A stretch of 32,777 bases of DNA from Thermomucor indicae-seudaticae. Taxonomy: Eukaryota; Mucoromycota; Mucoromycetes; Mucorales; Lichtheimiaceae. Positions within the stretch are counted from its first letter, which is position 1; each line of letters starts with the position of its first letter. Where the stretch lies: the NCBI GenBank assembly GCA_000787465.1, contig JSYX01000007.1:1-32777 (forward strand). Reading direction: 5' to 3'. The translations under genes and the position numbers were made by a program. Under the pieces are notes generated by a model. It had not been told where the DNA came from. It made no database searches and saw only the letters and a program-made list of their open reading frames with translations. Below are positions 18,857-30,700 of the stretch, in pieces.

Positions 18857-19673
18857 ATGACAAATGGCAGATGCCGGCGACCTTTCTCTAGCCCAGAGAG
18901 CGAAAAAGACAGGCTGCGTGGCAAAACCATTTCGTTGCTGGTCGATATAGACGAGTATGGCCATTTTATTCTGCCGCATGAATATGCCCATAGCGACGGC
19001 AGCTTTCATACCGTTCGCATAGAATCCGAAGTTTACGACGATGATAGAGGTAAGCATCCTTCGTTGTTTGTGTTACAATGGATGCTGATGCCTTCTTGGA
19101 TGGCTAGACTTCAAGTCAAAGAGCACTGGCAGTAATAGTAACAGTATTAGCAGACGACACGGTAGTTTATTACGCTTGTCAATACAATCCATGCCTCAGA
19201 TTCCTTGCAAGGCAAAAACTCGAAACAATAGTGGCTTGCCGCGTTCGCCGCGTATACGTTCTCTGGCGAGTCTGGCAGCAGCAGCTGAACAACAAATGGC
19301 AGTAGATCGTGGTTCTTCAAAGACTTTGGTGGCAAACAATAGCAATAGTAATAGTAGCAGTCAACTTCTCTTGGGAGGAGGAGGACGACAAGGAACCGAT
19401 TCGCTATTTTCCATCTTATCTGCACCATCCAAGATCAGTCGAGCCACAACTCAACATTACATTTTGACGCCTATCGTAGATGTTGAAGCTAATTGTACAA
19501 CCAAGGAGAGGTCCGTGAATGAAGGGAAAAACAGAAGATTACGTCGTCCATCTAGACGAGGCATTTGTATCCTAGTAACAATTTTTGCCATTGTTGCCGT
19601 CATTTGTTTTTTGTTCGCTGGATATCCATTATCTTTATACATTATAAAGAAATCAAACGAGGGCTCATTATAA
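18857..19673 (+). CDS. single-pass membrane protein of unknown function, two exons
   Basis: Exons 18857-19049 and 19108-19673 join in phase to 252 aa. The first about 210 residues are Ser/Arg/Asn-rich, probably disordered and cytosolic, ending in a basic cluster (RRLRRPSRRG). One strong transmembrane helix follows (CILVTIFAIVAVICFLFAGY), then only about 18 residues to the stop. The layout of basic stop, helix and GYP resembles the N-terminus of Kre6/Skn1-type beta-glucan synthesis proteins, but no GH16 domain follows. It may be an intact type II or tail-anchored protein, or the N-terminus of a truncated gene. A perfect 7-bp inverted repeat overlaps the stop codon. Confidence 0.7.
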
Positions 19674-19679
19674 GCCCTC
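19659..19679. repeat. 7-bp inverted repeat spanning a stop codon
   Basis: GAGGGCT (19659-19665) and AGCCCTC (19673-19679) are perfect inverted repeats with a 7-nt loop. They sit over the end of the membrane-protein reading frame. A transcript hairpin is possible; no function is known. Confidence 0.4.
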
Positions 19680-20131
19680 CTACTCCATTCAGATTAAGGT
19701 CGACTTTCTGGCCAATATAGCCTTTTTGGCGGTGCAAAAAGAGATGGATGTTCCTATGACCAACACGTCACCTGCCAACTGTTGAATAACAAGAAAAAGA
19801 AAGATAGATCCGTAGCAAAAAGGCAAGATGAGATGCGTGTGTCTCAGAGATGCGCCGGCGGACACAGAAATCAAAAGTGTCACTTTCTAAGCTTGTCCAC
19901 GCTGGTTCCTCAAAAACAACCTTCGATATGGATCACCCACCATAAAAGTGCATTCCGAGATCATGTGTGCATCCGGGGTGGGGCAAGGCACTTTTGTGCC
20001 CTCCCCCCCCCCTCCGAAGAGAAAGAAGCATCGGAGTATTTGCCGATCTTGTCTCTTCCTTATTTATTTCGCGACGACACACAATACAATAACGCTCTCT
20101 CTCTCTCCTCTTTTTCCAATCATTAATAACC
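19674..20131. promoter_or_regulatory. intergenic region with C10 run and CT-rich core promoter
   Basis: It contains a run of ten C (20003-20012), a small hairpin GGCAC-TTTT-GTGCC just before it, and a CT-repeat tract (about 20094-20115) ending 16 nt before ATG 20132. CT-rich blocks just upstream of the start are common in fungal promoters. No TATA box is clear. Confidence 0.4.
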
Positions 20132-20830
20132 ATGACTACAGTCGATTTCTTGTCAAGCGACATTGTATTTCCATCGGATTCAAATGAACCAAAACTATCA
20201 GCTCACTCAATGATGACCAAGTTACCTGATCCTGTGGACTGGGCACTTCATGATTACTATAGCACAGCGGTTGAAAAGGCTTTTGTTCCCATTCACTCGC
20301 TTACCGATGTTCGCAAACTTCAAGATCCTCTACCAGAACCCACGACGAATCTAGTCTACAAGAAGCTACAGTTACCCAAGCAAGACTTTATCCTTGTCTT
20401 GTCCTCCAACAATCCTCCTGCTCCTCTTCCTGTCATCGAACTGGAGCAAGAAGATCATGATCGGCAAGAACTCCGAGCTGCCTTGCGTGGTGCTCTGGAA
20501 CTCGTTGAAGATGACATGCAACGAAACAATCAGCTCACGTTCCCCGTCGCACCCGTCCAATCCAACGATATCAAATCTTCTTGGTCTTGGAAAGACGATA
20601 TTATTCAAGATGAAATCGTCTCCTCCTCTTCCTCGTCCAGTTATTATCAAGAATCATCCACCGTACTTGACAATGACAGTAGCAGCAACGACAGCAACAA
20701 ATGGCTGGCATTGCGTAACAAGATGAAACTTGTCGCTGATTCTGTCACGAAGTCTTTCAAATCACCATCGAACAAGAATGACAAACGAGGTGTCTTCCGC
20801 CGATTCTTTTCGAAACGCCAAGGCGTCTAA
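20132..20830 (+). CDS. hypothetical Ser/Asp-rich protein, 232 aa
   Basis: Intact intronless frame with a good CT-rich upstream tract. The N-terminal half has a patterned region (PDPVDWALHDYYSTAVEKAF, then VRKLQDPLPEPTTNLVYKKL) that looks conserved. An acidic helix (RAALRGALELVEDDM) follows, then Ser-rich low complexity and a basic amphipathic C-terminus (GVFRRFFSKRQGV) that could bind membrane or nucleic acid. No signal peptide, membrane helix or known domain is seen. Codon use and composition resemble the neighbouring genes, so it is probably real and lineage-specific. Confidence 0.75.
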   Translation: MTTVDFLSSDIVFPSDSNEPKLSAHSMMTKLPDPVDWALHDYYSTAVEKAFVPIHSLTDVRKLQDPLPEPTTNLVYKKLQLPKQDFILVLSSNNPPAPLPVIELEQEDHDRQELRAALRGALELVEDDMQRNNQLTFPVAPVQSNDIKSSWSWKDDIIQDEIVSSSSSSSYYQESSTVLDNDSSSNDSNKWLALRNKMKLVADSVTKSFKSPSNKNDKRGVFRRFFSKRQGV

Positions 20831-21290
20831 ACTGCTCCCTTGTATATAACCTACTAGACATGAAAGCAGAGCTTTCATGGATGCATACCCTTCTTCTTTC
20901 TCTTTATGTATACCCTGTCCATTTCATCGTTTGGACTAATTATCTCTCTGCCTCTCTCTCTTCTGTAACCCGACATCATCGAGTAATAAACCATGCATCG
21001 TTTCATCATGTGAGCAATCCTGGTTTGAATTGAAAGGTATCTGCACTCGGAACTCACGGATCTTGGATCCGAGAAAGTTCAGCTTTGTATACCAGCCTCA
21101 AAGTAATGCTGTTTCTTTGTTGTTTTGAATGCATAGAGAATCATAAACAGTACTTCCCGAGCCTTTTGTTCGATGAACCTTTTGGTTTTTCCCATGTAAA
21201 AATAAATCATCCATTAAGCCGTCCGTACCCGTTTACTCGCAGCCGTATTACTGGTTTTGTGCGCTCTCTGCATGCACCTTGTTAGCAACG
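20831..21290. other. 3' flanks between convergent genes
   Basis: This holds the 3' ends of the 20132 gene and of PDS5. Short open frames on both strands have no recognisable features. Confidence 0.6.
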
Positions 21291-24200
21291 TCAAAATTCG
21301 CCAATCGCAAACTGACCAACCTTTTCCGAGCCCTTTTGGGCAGCGGCTTCCTCCATTAGCTTGAGAAATGCTGCAGGTAAATAGCTTTTCTTCAAAGTCT
21401 GGTCATGTGGATTGCTCAGTTTCTGTCTGCTTCAAAGGTTGCTACGCCCTCCCCACTCCCAGCCTCACTTACCTCTGTCTGGACAGCCCCGGACGGCAAC
21501 GCCTTGTATAGCTTGGATTGAAGGCTGATACGTTGAGGATAAACGTTCAATGGCCAATTCGATTCTTCGCATTTTCGTTTAATAAGCAGACTTGCAATGT
21601 CGCACAGGATATAGGAATTCTATAGTACACATCTGTCGTTAGTATAAACACTCGTTAGTTAGCTCGGAGCATTTTATTACCTGACTTAGTTCTTCCGATA
21701 CCATATCTTTTGAAGACTTTATCTTTTGAGTCACATGGTATAAGAATGAGGCATTTTCGGCAGTGGCAATGCAGCTCAGGTAGAACTCGAAATATCGCGT
21801 AAAGAGCACTAAATCTTCAGTTGCTACAGTGAAGTCTGGATGATGAGCCAGAACGTGTATTAACCGTACAAAGGATGTCTCAATGACAGATGCAGAATCT
21901 GTATATCCCAGTCAGATGCGATACCCAAAACCCTTCATCTCCCCATTACCTCCTTCAAACTTTGACGCTCTTTTCCGAATAAAGTGTTTGACTTGCTTCA
22001 ACAGGTCTGCTTCTGGTTCATGGGCACACAAGAATAGTAATGCAAAGTATCTCATATGGATCTGTCCGGTCTGTAACCCTTTCATTAATGTTTCAGCAAA
22101 ACCGGCACGTACGCGATAGCAAGAATCCTAAGACCCAACCACTTAGACAAGTTCACAATTCATTTTGTTACAAACTGCATACCTGCAACGTCAGGCCCAA
22201 ATGCTCGAATTTGCTGACAGTTAATTCGTTCTCATAAGGCTTCATGTGCGTAAGCCTGACGATAGACTGCGCAGATGCTAGACGCAGATGCGACGTCTCC
22301 GCAGCACTATATGAAACGCCCAGTGAGGCGCCCAGACTTAACTCCATATAGTTACCGAGGCTACCTTTCGTTGACGGATACTGCACTGTCGCAGGATACA
22401 TCTAGAATTTCCCACAAAAGATTGAAAACGCGTCCCACAAGCATATCTGCTGGGTCCAGGTCCTTCGCTGCCATGAGATAGTTGACCAAGATTTGCAGAC
22501 CTGCAATCTACGCTTCTGTTAACAATCAGGAACACACATTATATCTAACGGTTCACCTTCTGTTTGGTGGATTCTTTCAAGTCCTCATACTCTAGCCATT
22601 CGCCATTTTCTCCTTCCTATCGTACCGGTCAATGACACAAGAACGAACTCCGTGGCACTTGGTAAAACTTACAGCAGATGTTTTCCTTGTCAAGATGACT
22701 GTTTCATAATAATCCAAGATCTTTTCAATGCTGCTTGAGAGCAGTTCCGGCGTACGTAATGCGAACTCTGAAAGATAGTCCAGAGTAATAGAAAAGTTAT
22801 CGTTTTGAATGTCGTGGTTTTCGCATGCATCCTGATCAAAAATTGGTTGGTATAATCGCTTCGGGTATCATGTCATTCCACATATTACTTTGATGATATC
22901 GGCACATGTATCGATAGCTTTCAGGTTACAGAGCACAACGGCAGCGAGCTTTGACCGGTACCGGCTCCCTCCCTTGACATAATGCGACAATTTCTCTAAA
23001 ACAGCACTTTAACAGGAAGTGTGTCAGTTGCAGACTATAAGTGGATGTAGCCATAAATCACCTGTCGTAGATTGCAGCGTCTGCACTTGTTGTAGTTATC
23101 TGTGCAAGTAGGTTGAGCGCGTTGTCGACTATCGTTTCGTTACCAATTGTTTCGTTAACAACAGCAAAGTGTAAACGGAAAATTACCCGTTTCGTCGTTT
23201 GTGTTGTTCACGATAGTCAGTACGAGTTCTTGTGCGTAGTCCTCAAACATAGTAGGGAAAGAGGCAGAAATTTCCTGCATCGATATAAGACACTGCTCAA
23301 TTAGTATCAAAGGTAATTAGTTACCTTGAGGATTTCCTGTGCACTTGAGACTTGTTCACTTCTGTCACTACGCGGCCGCCTGGATGACTCGATAGTTCCA
23401 AATAAATGCGGTATGCACGATTTGTTTAAAATGAGTGGAAATGTCCGTTGGAAAACTGGCCCTAAAGCTTCACAGACACCGGACAGAGTTTCTTGCATCT
23501 TTGACGCGAGCGCTTGCTGTCCACAGATACCGCTTCAATTACTTGTATGTCACGACTTCAGTGCAGTTCCCACTTACTCTGCTTTCACAGAGTTCCTTGT
23601 ATTCAATGTTGACATCTATGCACCTTTTCAACAAAGCGATGATTTCCTTGTCTTCTGTTTCGCTTAACCGTCGCAGTGCACTTGAAACCCTTGAAGATTC
23701 CGGAAATTGGGCTACCAATAGTCCGTAAGTCCATGTCATAAAGTCATCGGTTCTATTTACCTGCTATATGCTTTGTCAATTCCTCCAGTTTGTGTTTATC
23801 TGGACCATCATCCAAGTCCATTGACTCATCCTAAAAGGCCCTCTAAGTCTTATCAGTCGTTGCGATTTTTCATCGTAAAAGACCATACCCTCATCTCGCA
23901 TAAGTCCGCAAAAACTTGCATAGCTTTAATCAAACTAAGCAAACGCGTAAATCACTTCCAAGTTCTACATCAGTATACACTCGAATGTTACCTTTTCTGT
24001 TTCCTGACAAGTGCCAGGAAGGCAATCTTGCCTTTCTGATCAAATGATCCGAAGACAGTAATCAACCGCTCGGTTCTTTCCTTGTCGTCCATAATAGTCG
24101 GTATGATATACTCATGGACAGTGTGCTCCAGTGCTGTGCTGGAAATATTCGTCAGTAATAAGCAACCGGAACGCATCAGATGTTCGTTAATCAACTTACG

Positions 24201-26107
24201 TGACGGACACATCATCGACATACATGCAGTTGAAAATAGTCTCTGGGATCCATTGTAATTTTTCTACAGCAGACTCTTGACCATCACATCTAGGCATTCA
24301 TGTCAGTAACTGATGCACACCTCAACCAAGTTTGACTTACATTAAGCTATAACTGTTATTATATAGCTTCCCGAGGGTAAGCATTGCCTCTTTCCGGACG
24401 AGATTCTGAGAGACGCCATGAGACACGAACTCTGACAAGGAATTCATCCACTCGCTACCTTTTTATCTTTACAACGCATTGCAACTTGTTGCAGCACTGG
24501 CATGCTCACATGTTGGATGACTTGTTCGATATTCATTCTGCCTATGACTCGACACGCGGCCGAACGAACCTTTTCTTCAGGATCACAAAGCTTACTGACG
24601 AAACAGTCTAACAAAGGCCACAAATGGTGAGACCTATGTACAAATGACGGGGCGTATCATAGGGAAAAGGTACCGTTCAGCTCTGAAACTGTGTGCGAAT
24701 GCGTCTGGTAAATGACTTCGCTTTTCTCAAGCCATGCGACCCGAATTTGCGTCGCCTTGTCGTTGCGTCTAACCATTACTGTTATTTATGCACTTTTATC
24801 AAATCAAAAGACCACCCTTACCTGCCAAGCCAAGTTTTCCATATCGCTGGATACTGATTAAATAGGGTAGAATTCCTTTCTGCAAACATCCCTCCAATCG
24901 TTTCGGTCGCCAGCAACCGAACGCCATAGTTATCCACTCGCAACTCCTCTTCCAGTTGAGGCACAACATTCAAGAGTAGGTCGGGTACAACGGAGTGAAC
25001 TCGTGTGATGAGTCTATGTACTTTTCTCAGGTCTTCAATGTCATTTTCGGAACCTTCACTTTGACTGACTGCCACGAGCGAATCTGAAAAGTACTATTGT
25101 TCAAGAGGTCAGTTGCGCTGTTGCTGCTGCTGCTGCTGTGGGTATGCGAAGACTATACCTGGCATACTCTACGCTGAAGCATATCTGTACATGTCCGGCA
25201 TAGTTCCAATGCCATGTTGTAGCGTCTGTCTGTATCATCCATCTACAACAATCGGGCTGTTTAATCACAATTGCTATTTGACTTGTCATACTCCAAACCA
25301 GTAAACCTTTTCAAATTGTTCCAGAATAATTTCAACGATATCCGTGGGAATGGGTCCTACTTCTTCGACGAGTTGTGCTAAGAGTTCTGTCATGCATACT
25401 TGGACATCTCGCGCCACATCCGCTCTGTGGAAATGAACAGGATAAGCCAACACCATCCGACTCCTGGTCTTTTTCTAGTGCACCTCACACACTTACCGAG
25501 CAATATCAAAGCAGCACTGAAAAAATCCAGTCATTAAGAATTCAGAGTTATCGAGATCACCAATAAGAATCACGCTCTTGACAGTGGACAAACTTTCGAG
25601 TAGGTAAAAGTAATTGGAAAAGTTGGGATCAGCAGGGTTGGCGAGGTATTTCAGTTCGTTGAGGAAAAATTCGAAGACGCTCTAAGGTCGGGTGGAGGGG
25701 TGATCAGTCAGCTGAAATCTGTAATCGTCAATCTTTAGTCGTTAGTTATATATATACTTTGAGTTCTGCTGTCGAGTAAGGCGCTTCGGGTGCAAAGAGA
25801 CGCAGCATATCGGCAAGACAACAAGCAGCAAGCACTCGAACCTCCTTGGAGGAATGTTTCAAGATCTTGGCGTGAACCAATTCCGAAGCTGCTTGTTTCA
25901 AAGATTCTTTGTCTACGCATTCCTGGTCGAATTCCTTGATTTCGTCATGTAAGATCTGGCAAAAACGTAAGTTTTCTTGGAGGCATTTATGATGCAATCA
26001 AAATTGCGTACTTGAAGTCGTCTCAGAAGTTCACCGGCTGGAATCGTCCGGTTGCTTCGAGCGAGTGAAAGGTGAAATTGTAACTTCTGTGCCTGATCGA
26101 CTTGCAT
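21291..26107 (-). CDS. PDS5: sister chromatid cohesion protein PDS5, many exons
   Basis: This HEAT-repeat regulator of cohesin works with Wapl/Eco1 in loading, acetylation and release of the ring on chromosomes. Exon 1 (26107-26012, 32 codons) and exon 2 (25955-25758, 66 codons) are firm. Exon 2 carries the family hallmark VRVLAACCLADMLRLFAPEA. Collinear exons follow: FSNYFYLLESLSTVKSVIL, ALELCRTCTDMLQRRVCQ, VHSVVPDLLLNVVPQLEEEL, EEKVRSAACRVIGRM, then toward the C-terminus HVLAHHPDFTV and SYILCDIASLLIKR. The frame ends at TGA 21293-21291. It spans about 4.8 kb with roughly twenty introns of 45-70 nt; not every internal boundary was fixed. The C-terminus stops soon after the HEAT core, without the long basic tail of animal PDS5. 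An ACGCGT box lies 14 bp upstream of the ATG. Confidence 0.93.
25124..25138. repeat. CTG/CAG trinucleotide repeat in a PDS5 intron
   Basis: Five perfect CTG units (CAG on the PDS5 coding strand), preceded by TTG, lie inside a PDS5 intron (about 25093-25160) upstream of its acceptor. Each CAG is a potential alternative 3' splice site. Length variation would not alter the protein if the distal acceptor is used. Confidence 0.6.
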
Positions 26108-26224
26108 CGTAATGGGTAAAACGCGTCTCAAGAAATTTTCGGGTCGGGGACGTCCGCTAAATCTTTCGCGTCGCGTGTCCCCCACCCCGCCGGGCCCTGC
26201 AAGCAGGAACGGCGCACTCAAAAA
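26108..26224. promoter_or_regulatory. 117-bp divergent promoter of PDS5 and the TPR gene, with MCB box
   Basis: The start codons of PDS5 (minus) and the TPR gene (plus) are 117 bp apart. The MluI cell-cycle box ACGCGT lies at 26121-26126, close to PDS5, and several CGCG/GTCGCG motifs occur. Yeast cohesion genes are known G1/S (MBF) targets, so cell-cycle control of PDS5 is plausible. This is inference from one motif. Confidence 0.55.
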
Positions 26225-27460
26225 ATGTTCAACCGTATCTTATTAATAAGTCGTCGTCAACTACTCGGCCAACGCGGTCTACATACTAGCCCCATTCGAC
26301 GCAGCAATGCCCGGTTCTCAACCAACCCCTCTGTCGATTCCATGCGTCGCCTCGCATCACAACTTAAGATGGTCATCAGGTACACCACCTTGACAGCCGC
26401 TTCCCTTACGACCGCGACGTTTCTCGCCTGGCAATCCTACCACCTGTACATTGAGCATTACTGCGAACCCACGCCAGACGATCTGTCTTACATGGCTCGC
26501 AATTTGCTCCACGGTGCTTACGTACGTGAAAAAGTCGCTCCTGATTTCGAAATCGCCGCCTTGTACGTGCGCAAAGTATTGAGCATAGCCCTGGACCAAC
26601 AACACCTGGCCGAAGATTCTGATACGGTCATTCGATTACGACTACGTCTCGCAGAAAATGAAACCAGAGCGGGCAATCTCTTGGAGGGCATTGCAGAGTA
26701 CACCAGGGCATGGAAGCTCTTGCTATCAAAATTAAACGACAATAATGAAGCAGTTGCGGCAGAGACAGCTAAACGGATTGGTGACCTGTATGTTCGCATT
26801 GGCGATTACACTCAGGCCGAAGAATTTCTCGTTTGGGCAGTGTCTAAACGGAAAGATCGATTGCCTCGCGTCAAAACCCTGTGCTCGCTTGGTAGCTTGT
26901 ATGCTGTTCAGCGCAACTTTAAGCTCGCCATGCCCCTCTTTTTGCAGGCATTGCAGCTGTTATCAGAAGAAGAAGAAGGGGAAGGGATTTGCTTGAAGGC
27001 GATCATTCAGAATCAAATAGCCGAGACTATGTATGGAATGGGCAAACTGGATGAAGCCATGGGATGGGCTCAGGCCTCGCTTGAATTGTGCACAAAAGAC
27101 GGAGCTAGCAATAAAGACTGCCGAGAATGTGGAGGTGTGGCGGCGAATAACCTAGGCAAGATGCTCGAGGTAAGCAAGCGAAACGTCGGTCAGTCAGCTC
27201 CTCTTGCGCGATAACACGCGTCTTATTATTAGCAAAGGAAACAATTTGAGGAAGCCTTCAATTATTACAAACAAGCTCTTGCTTACGCAAACACTACGGG
27301 TGACTTGGCAAGTCAGTCTCAATACGCCGAAAACCTAGAAAATGTCCAGAAGTTATTACATAATGGAAACAAACTCGCTATTCTCGAGGATACGCCGTCA
27401 CCAAAAGACAGCACGAGCACTTCTTCGTCATCATCATGGTTTGGCAAGCTCTGGAAATGA
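26225..27460 (+). CDS. mitochondrial TPR-repeat membrane protein (Mgr3/TTC19-like)
   Basis: Exons 26225-27169 and 27233-27460 give 390 aa. A basic presequence (NRILLISRRQLLGQRGLHTS) is followed by one membrane helix at about residues 50-70 (YTTLTAASLTTATFLAWQSY), the layout of an inner-membrane protein. The remainder is helical tetratricopeptide repeats, for example AKRIGDLYVRIGDYTQAEEF, TLCSLGSLYAVQRNFKLAMP, ETMYGMGKLDEAMGWAQASL and RKQFEEAFNYYKQALAYA. Topology and TPR content resemble yeast Mgr3, an adaptor of the i-AAA protease, and more loosely TTC19 of complex III assembly. The exact orthology is uncertain. The tail is Ser-rich and ends WFGKLWK. It is transcribed divergently from PDS5. 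Confidence 0.85.
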
Positions 27461-27700
27461 ACATATAATTTCCGTTTTTAAGGTTGCGCCAGATAATATA
27501 CGAAAAAATAACTTTCAACATAGACAAGCATATATAGAGAGAGTGGGATAATTGCAAAAATAGAGAATTTGTACAGCTGATCAATGGAAAAGGATAAAGA
27601 TATGAAAGAGATATTTGTACATGATAAGTTGAATGAATGAAGACGGTAGTGGGGTCAGGCATATTGAACTCACAGAAAGGAACTTTTTCGTTAATTCTTT
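27461..27700. other. 3' flanks between convergent genes
   Basis: Short A/T-rich interval between the TPR gene stop and the RhoGEF stop. Nothing else is seen. Confidence 0.6.
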
Positions 27701-30700
27701 TTACAGAGGGAATTGGCGGGTATGCTGATCGATTCTGCTTCTCAGGTCACTGGCGTGCATATGTTAGTTTCAAGGACACCAATTCAATGGAAATCAGACT
27801 TACTCTGCGCAACGTTGATGGAAGTCTCTTTGGGCGACTAGTTCCTGTAATTGCCGTTTCTTTTCGGCTATCGAATTTGCGTCCAAAAAAGCTGAGGACC
27901 TGCGACGGCTTGCATAGTGGCCAACCGTGTTGGCGATTTCTTCAAGTTCCATATTGAGTTTCTGAAAGAGCTATATTGTCAGAGGAACGATATTGATCTA
28001 AATAACAAGAGGTAGTTATAGTGAAACTTACGGTACGCAAGGCACGACTTTCTTCGTGCGATATTTCTTCGGGTGGCGTCTACGCAGAAGCCCGTGTTAA
28101 GCGAGGAAACTAAATGATGAAGAAAAAACGACTCACATTTTCGAGTCTCTCAGTAAGTCGATAGATCTGGTCAGATAGCATCTGACACTTTTCTTGCAGG
28201 CGGCTCAGTTTATCTTCAGCAAGGTATCTGTTGTTGTCCGTGACAGAAGATACAATGAAGTTATACTGATTGCTGTTGAATGACTCGGATGCTTTGCGCG
28301 GCGGCGGGAATATACGGTTGGTGCTGCTGCCGGTGATACTTCTCTTTCTTATAGCCAAGAGATCATGGAGTTTTCGGGCAGTTTCCTCATCCATATGGGG
28401 ACCGGTTTCTGGAGCAATTCCAAATGGTGGTGGTGGTGGTGAGCACTATACAGTTCCAAATTAGCCCTTGGTAAGTCCCCCACGGATAAAGAGAACTATC
28501 TATATCGATTACATACCCTGGGAAACTCCATCTCATCAAAGCTGAAAGAGCTTCGAGTACTCTTCGTGGAAAACGACGTGTTTCCAAAGTTGGATTGTGG
28601 AGAATGAGCTTGGAAAGGACTAAACGCTAAACTGGGTGTTGAAGACCTCGAGCTACTGCGGCTGGATGGCCGAGACAAGAGATCAAAATGCTCATGCTCT
28701 TGATGCAAAGAGGACAGTGCCTGAAGACGTGCTCGCACTTCGTAATCCAACAAGTCTGCATTTTCACCAGGGCTACTGCTACTAAAGCTTGCTTTGTGTT
28801 GGCTCTACATGATACACATGTTAATCCTATATACACCATTTGAAAAGAAGCTACATAAAGAGGATACTTGCCGAGACGTTGTTCCATGAGGTATCAAGTG
28901 GCGATGATTTAAGGACTAGATATCAAGAAAGATGAGTTTCTTACTTGCAACGCATATCTAAATCGGGAAAGAGAGATGTATACCATCACAGGTCAGAGAA
29001 GTGCGATGCTGAAGTGAATGTACGTCCGTGGTCAAGCTGGTTGCTGGCTGTGACAAGTTCAAGCAAGACAAGACCTGTCGTCTCCGTTGCGAAGAGGCGT
29101 TATCCATGTCTGTATCCGTGACGGTCAACTTTCTGCTGCCACTATCAATGCTGGTGGATGACATGCTACTGGATCGAGGCCGCGTCGACTTCTTGTCCAT
29201 CGGCTTACGGGTAAAGCTCAGCAGATCCTTCTTGGTTCCGCTAATAGGAGACGATCGTGATGAAGAAGGCTTCACGCTAGTACCATTGGAAGATGCAGCA
29301 GCGGCGAGATGTCGTGCAGGGGATGTGGAGCGTGAGCGCGCCGCGTTTAACAACTTGCCTAACGTCGGGATACTGCTCGACCGTGGCAAGGATCGTGAAC
29401 GGGAACGTCTCCGACGATGTTGGCGTTCGGTTCCCTCGTGATCATGTGCGGAAGAATATTCGGCAGATCTACGGAGGTGACGCTCGCACAAGATGACTAA
29501 AATTGGAGGAAAGAGGGGACGTGAGCTAGCTAAAAAAGAAGAAAAACCGAGCACAACTTTTTACCGTTGTTCCAAAAGACGCTTTCAAAGTCGTCCGTGG
29601 CCTTGCTACCATTCATCGAAAGTCTCCGGCTGGTTAGATCCTCACGTAACAAGGGTACCTTGCTACAGATCGTGAGACGGAAGCCACGTGGATCGCCTTT
29701 CACCATGGCAATGATCCATGGACACACAGATGCGTCACGGAAGAGCGTCTTCGGATCAATCGGCGAATCATCTTCGACATAAACCACGGCGATGTTGCTC
29801 TGGATATACCATGAATGTTATCACGGACTAGATTGCCCAGATGACCGCATACCATCAAGAACAACGTACCTTGTATTTGGCGCGGCTGTATGTATTTACA
29901 TCGTACATATTACTATAAACGTTTAAATCACTCCAGATCCTGTGATAGACCGTATCCGTTTCATCTTTCTCAGAAAAGAGAGTTAAGATTTTGCTACCGT
30001 CAAACCTGTCAAGGCAAGCCTAACATACCGTAGCATTTGGCTAACGCTTGGGCTCTCTGAAAGGCCGAAATGAATTCCCCGGCTTGGTCCATGTATTGGT
30101 TCCAGCTCTCTTCTGTATCCACGTTCTCCTTTGGGGGCACAATCGAGTAAAGACGAGGACCCTTATGAAAGTACCTTTCAAAGGAGAGCGCGGTTGGAGC
30201 AGGACCTGGGGTATTTTGCTGTGCAGTTGATGCTCGTATCACAAACGAGCTCGGACGTTCTGCTGCGCCATCAAATATCTCGACTTGCTCAATATCAATC
30301 CAACCCTTAAACTTTAAGTTCTGTTCGCGCTTGATGTTTCGGATTAGGAATCCTGATGAGCTGTTGTTAGATTGGCCTGTGATGCCGCATAAATCGATGC
30401 CTCGGCAGCTGTAAGACGGTCGATTGGCGATCATGATCTTATCGTTGAATAAAAAAATCGTAACCGGTCGACTTGGTTTGTTAGTGTCCCGATCAATTTC
30501 CGTCGCATCGAGACAGGCTAGCAGTGTACGGTTTTGATTGACCAAAGTGCACTATAGATTGGTGCGTCAGAGCAACCCTCACACCAATGTCACTTCAGAG
30601 TTCTCGTCGTGGAACTTACTGGCGAACTTTTGATGGACAAATAAAGGCTGTGACATAGTGTGGCAACCTTGGTTGGATCATCATCCGCCATCCTTGCTAT

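Noticed and set aside
26108..26221. N-terminal extension of PDS5 into the shared promoter
   Set aside because: The open frame continues but has no ATG upstream of 26107 and a Gly/Pro/Arg-rich composition unlike the family.
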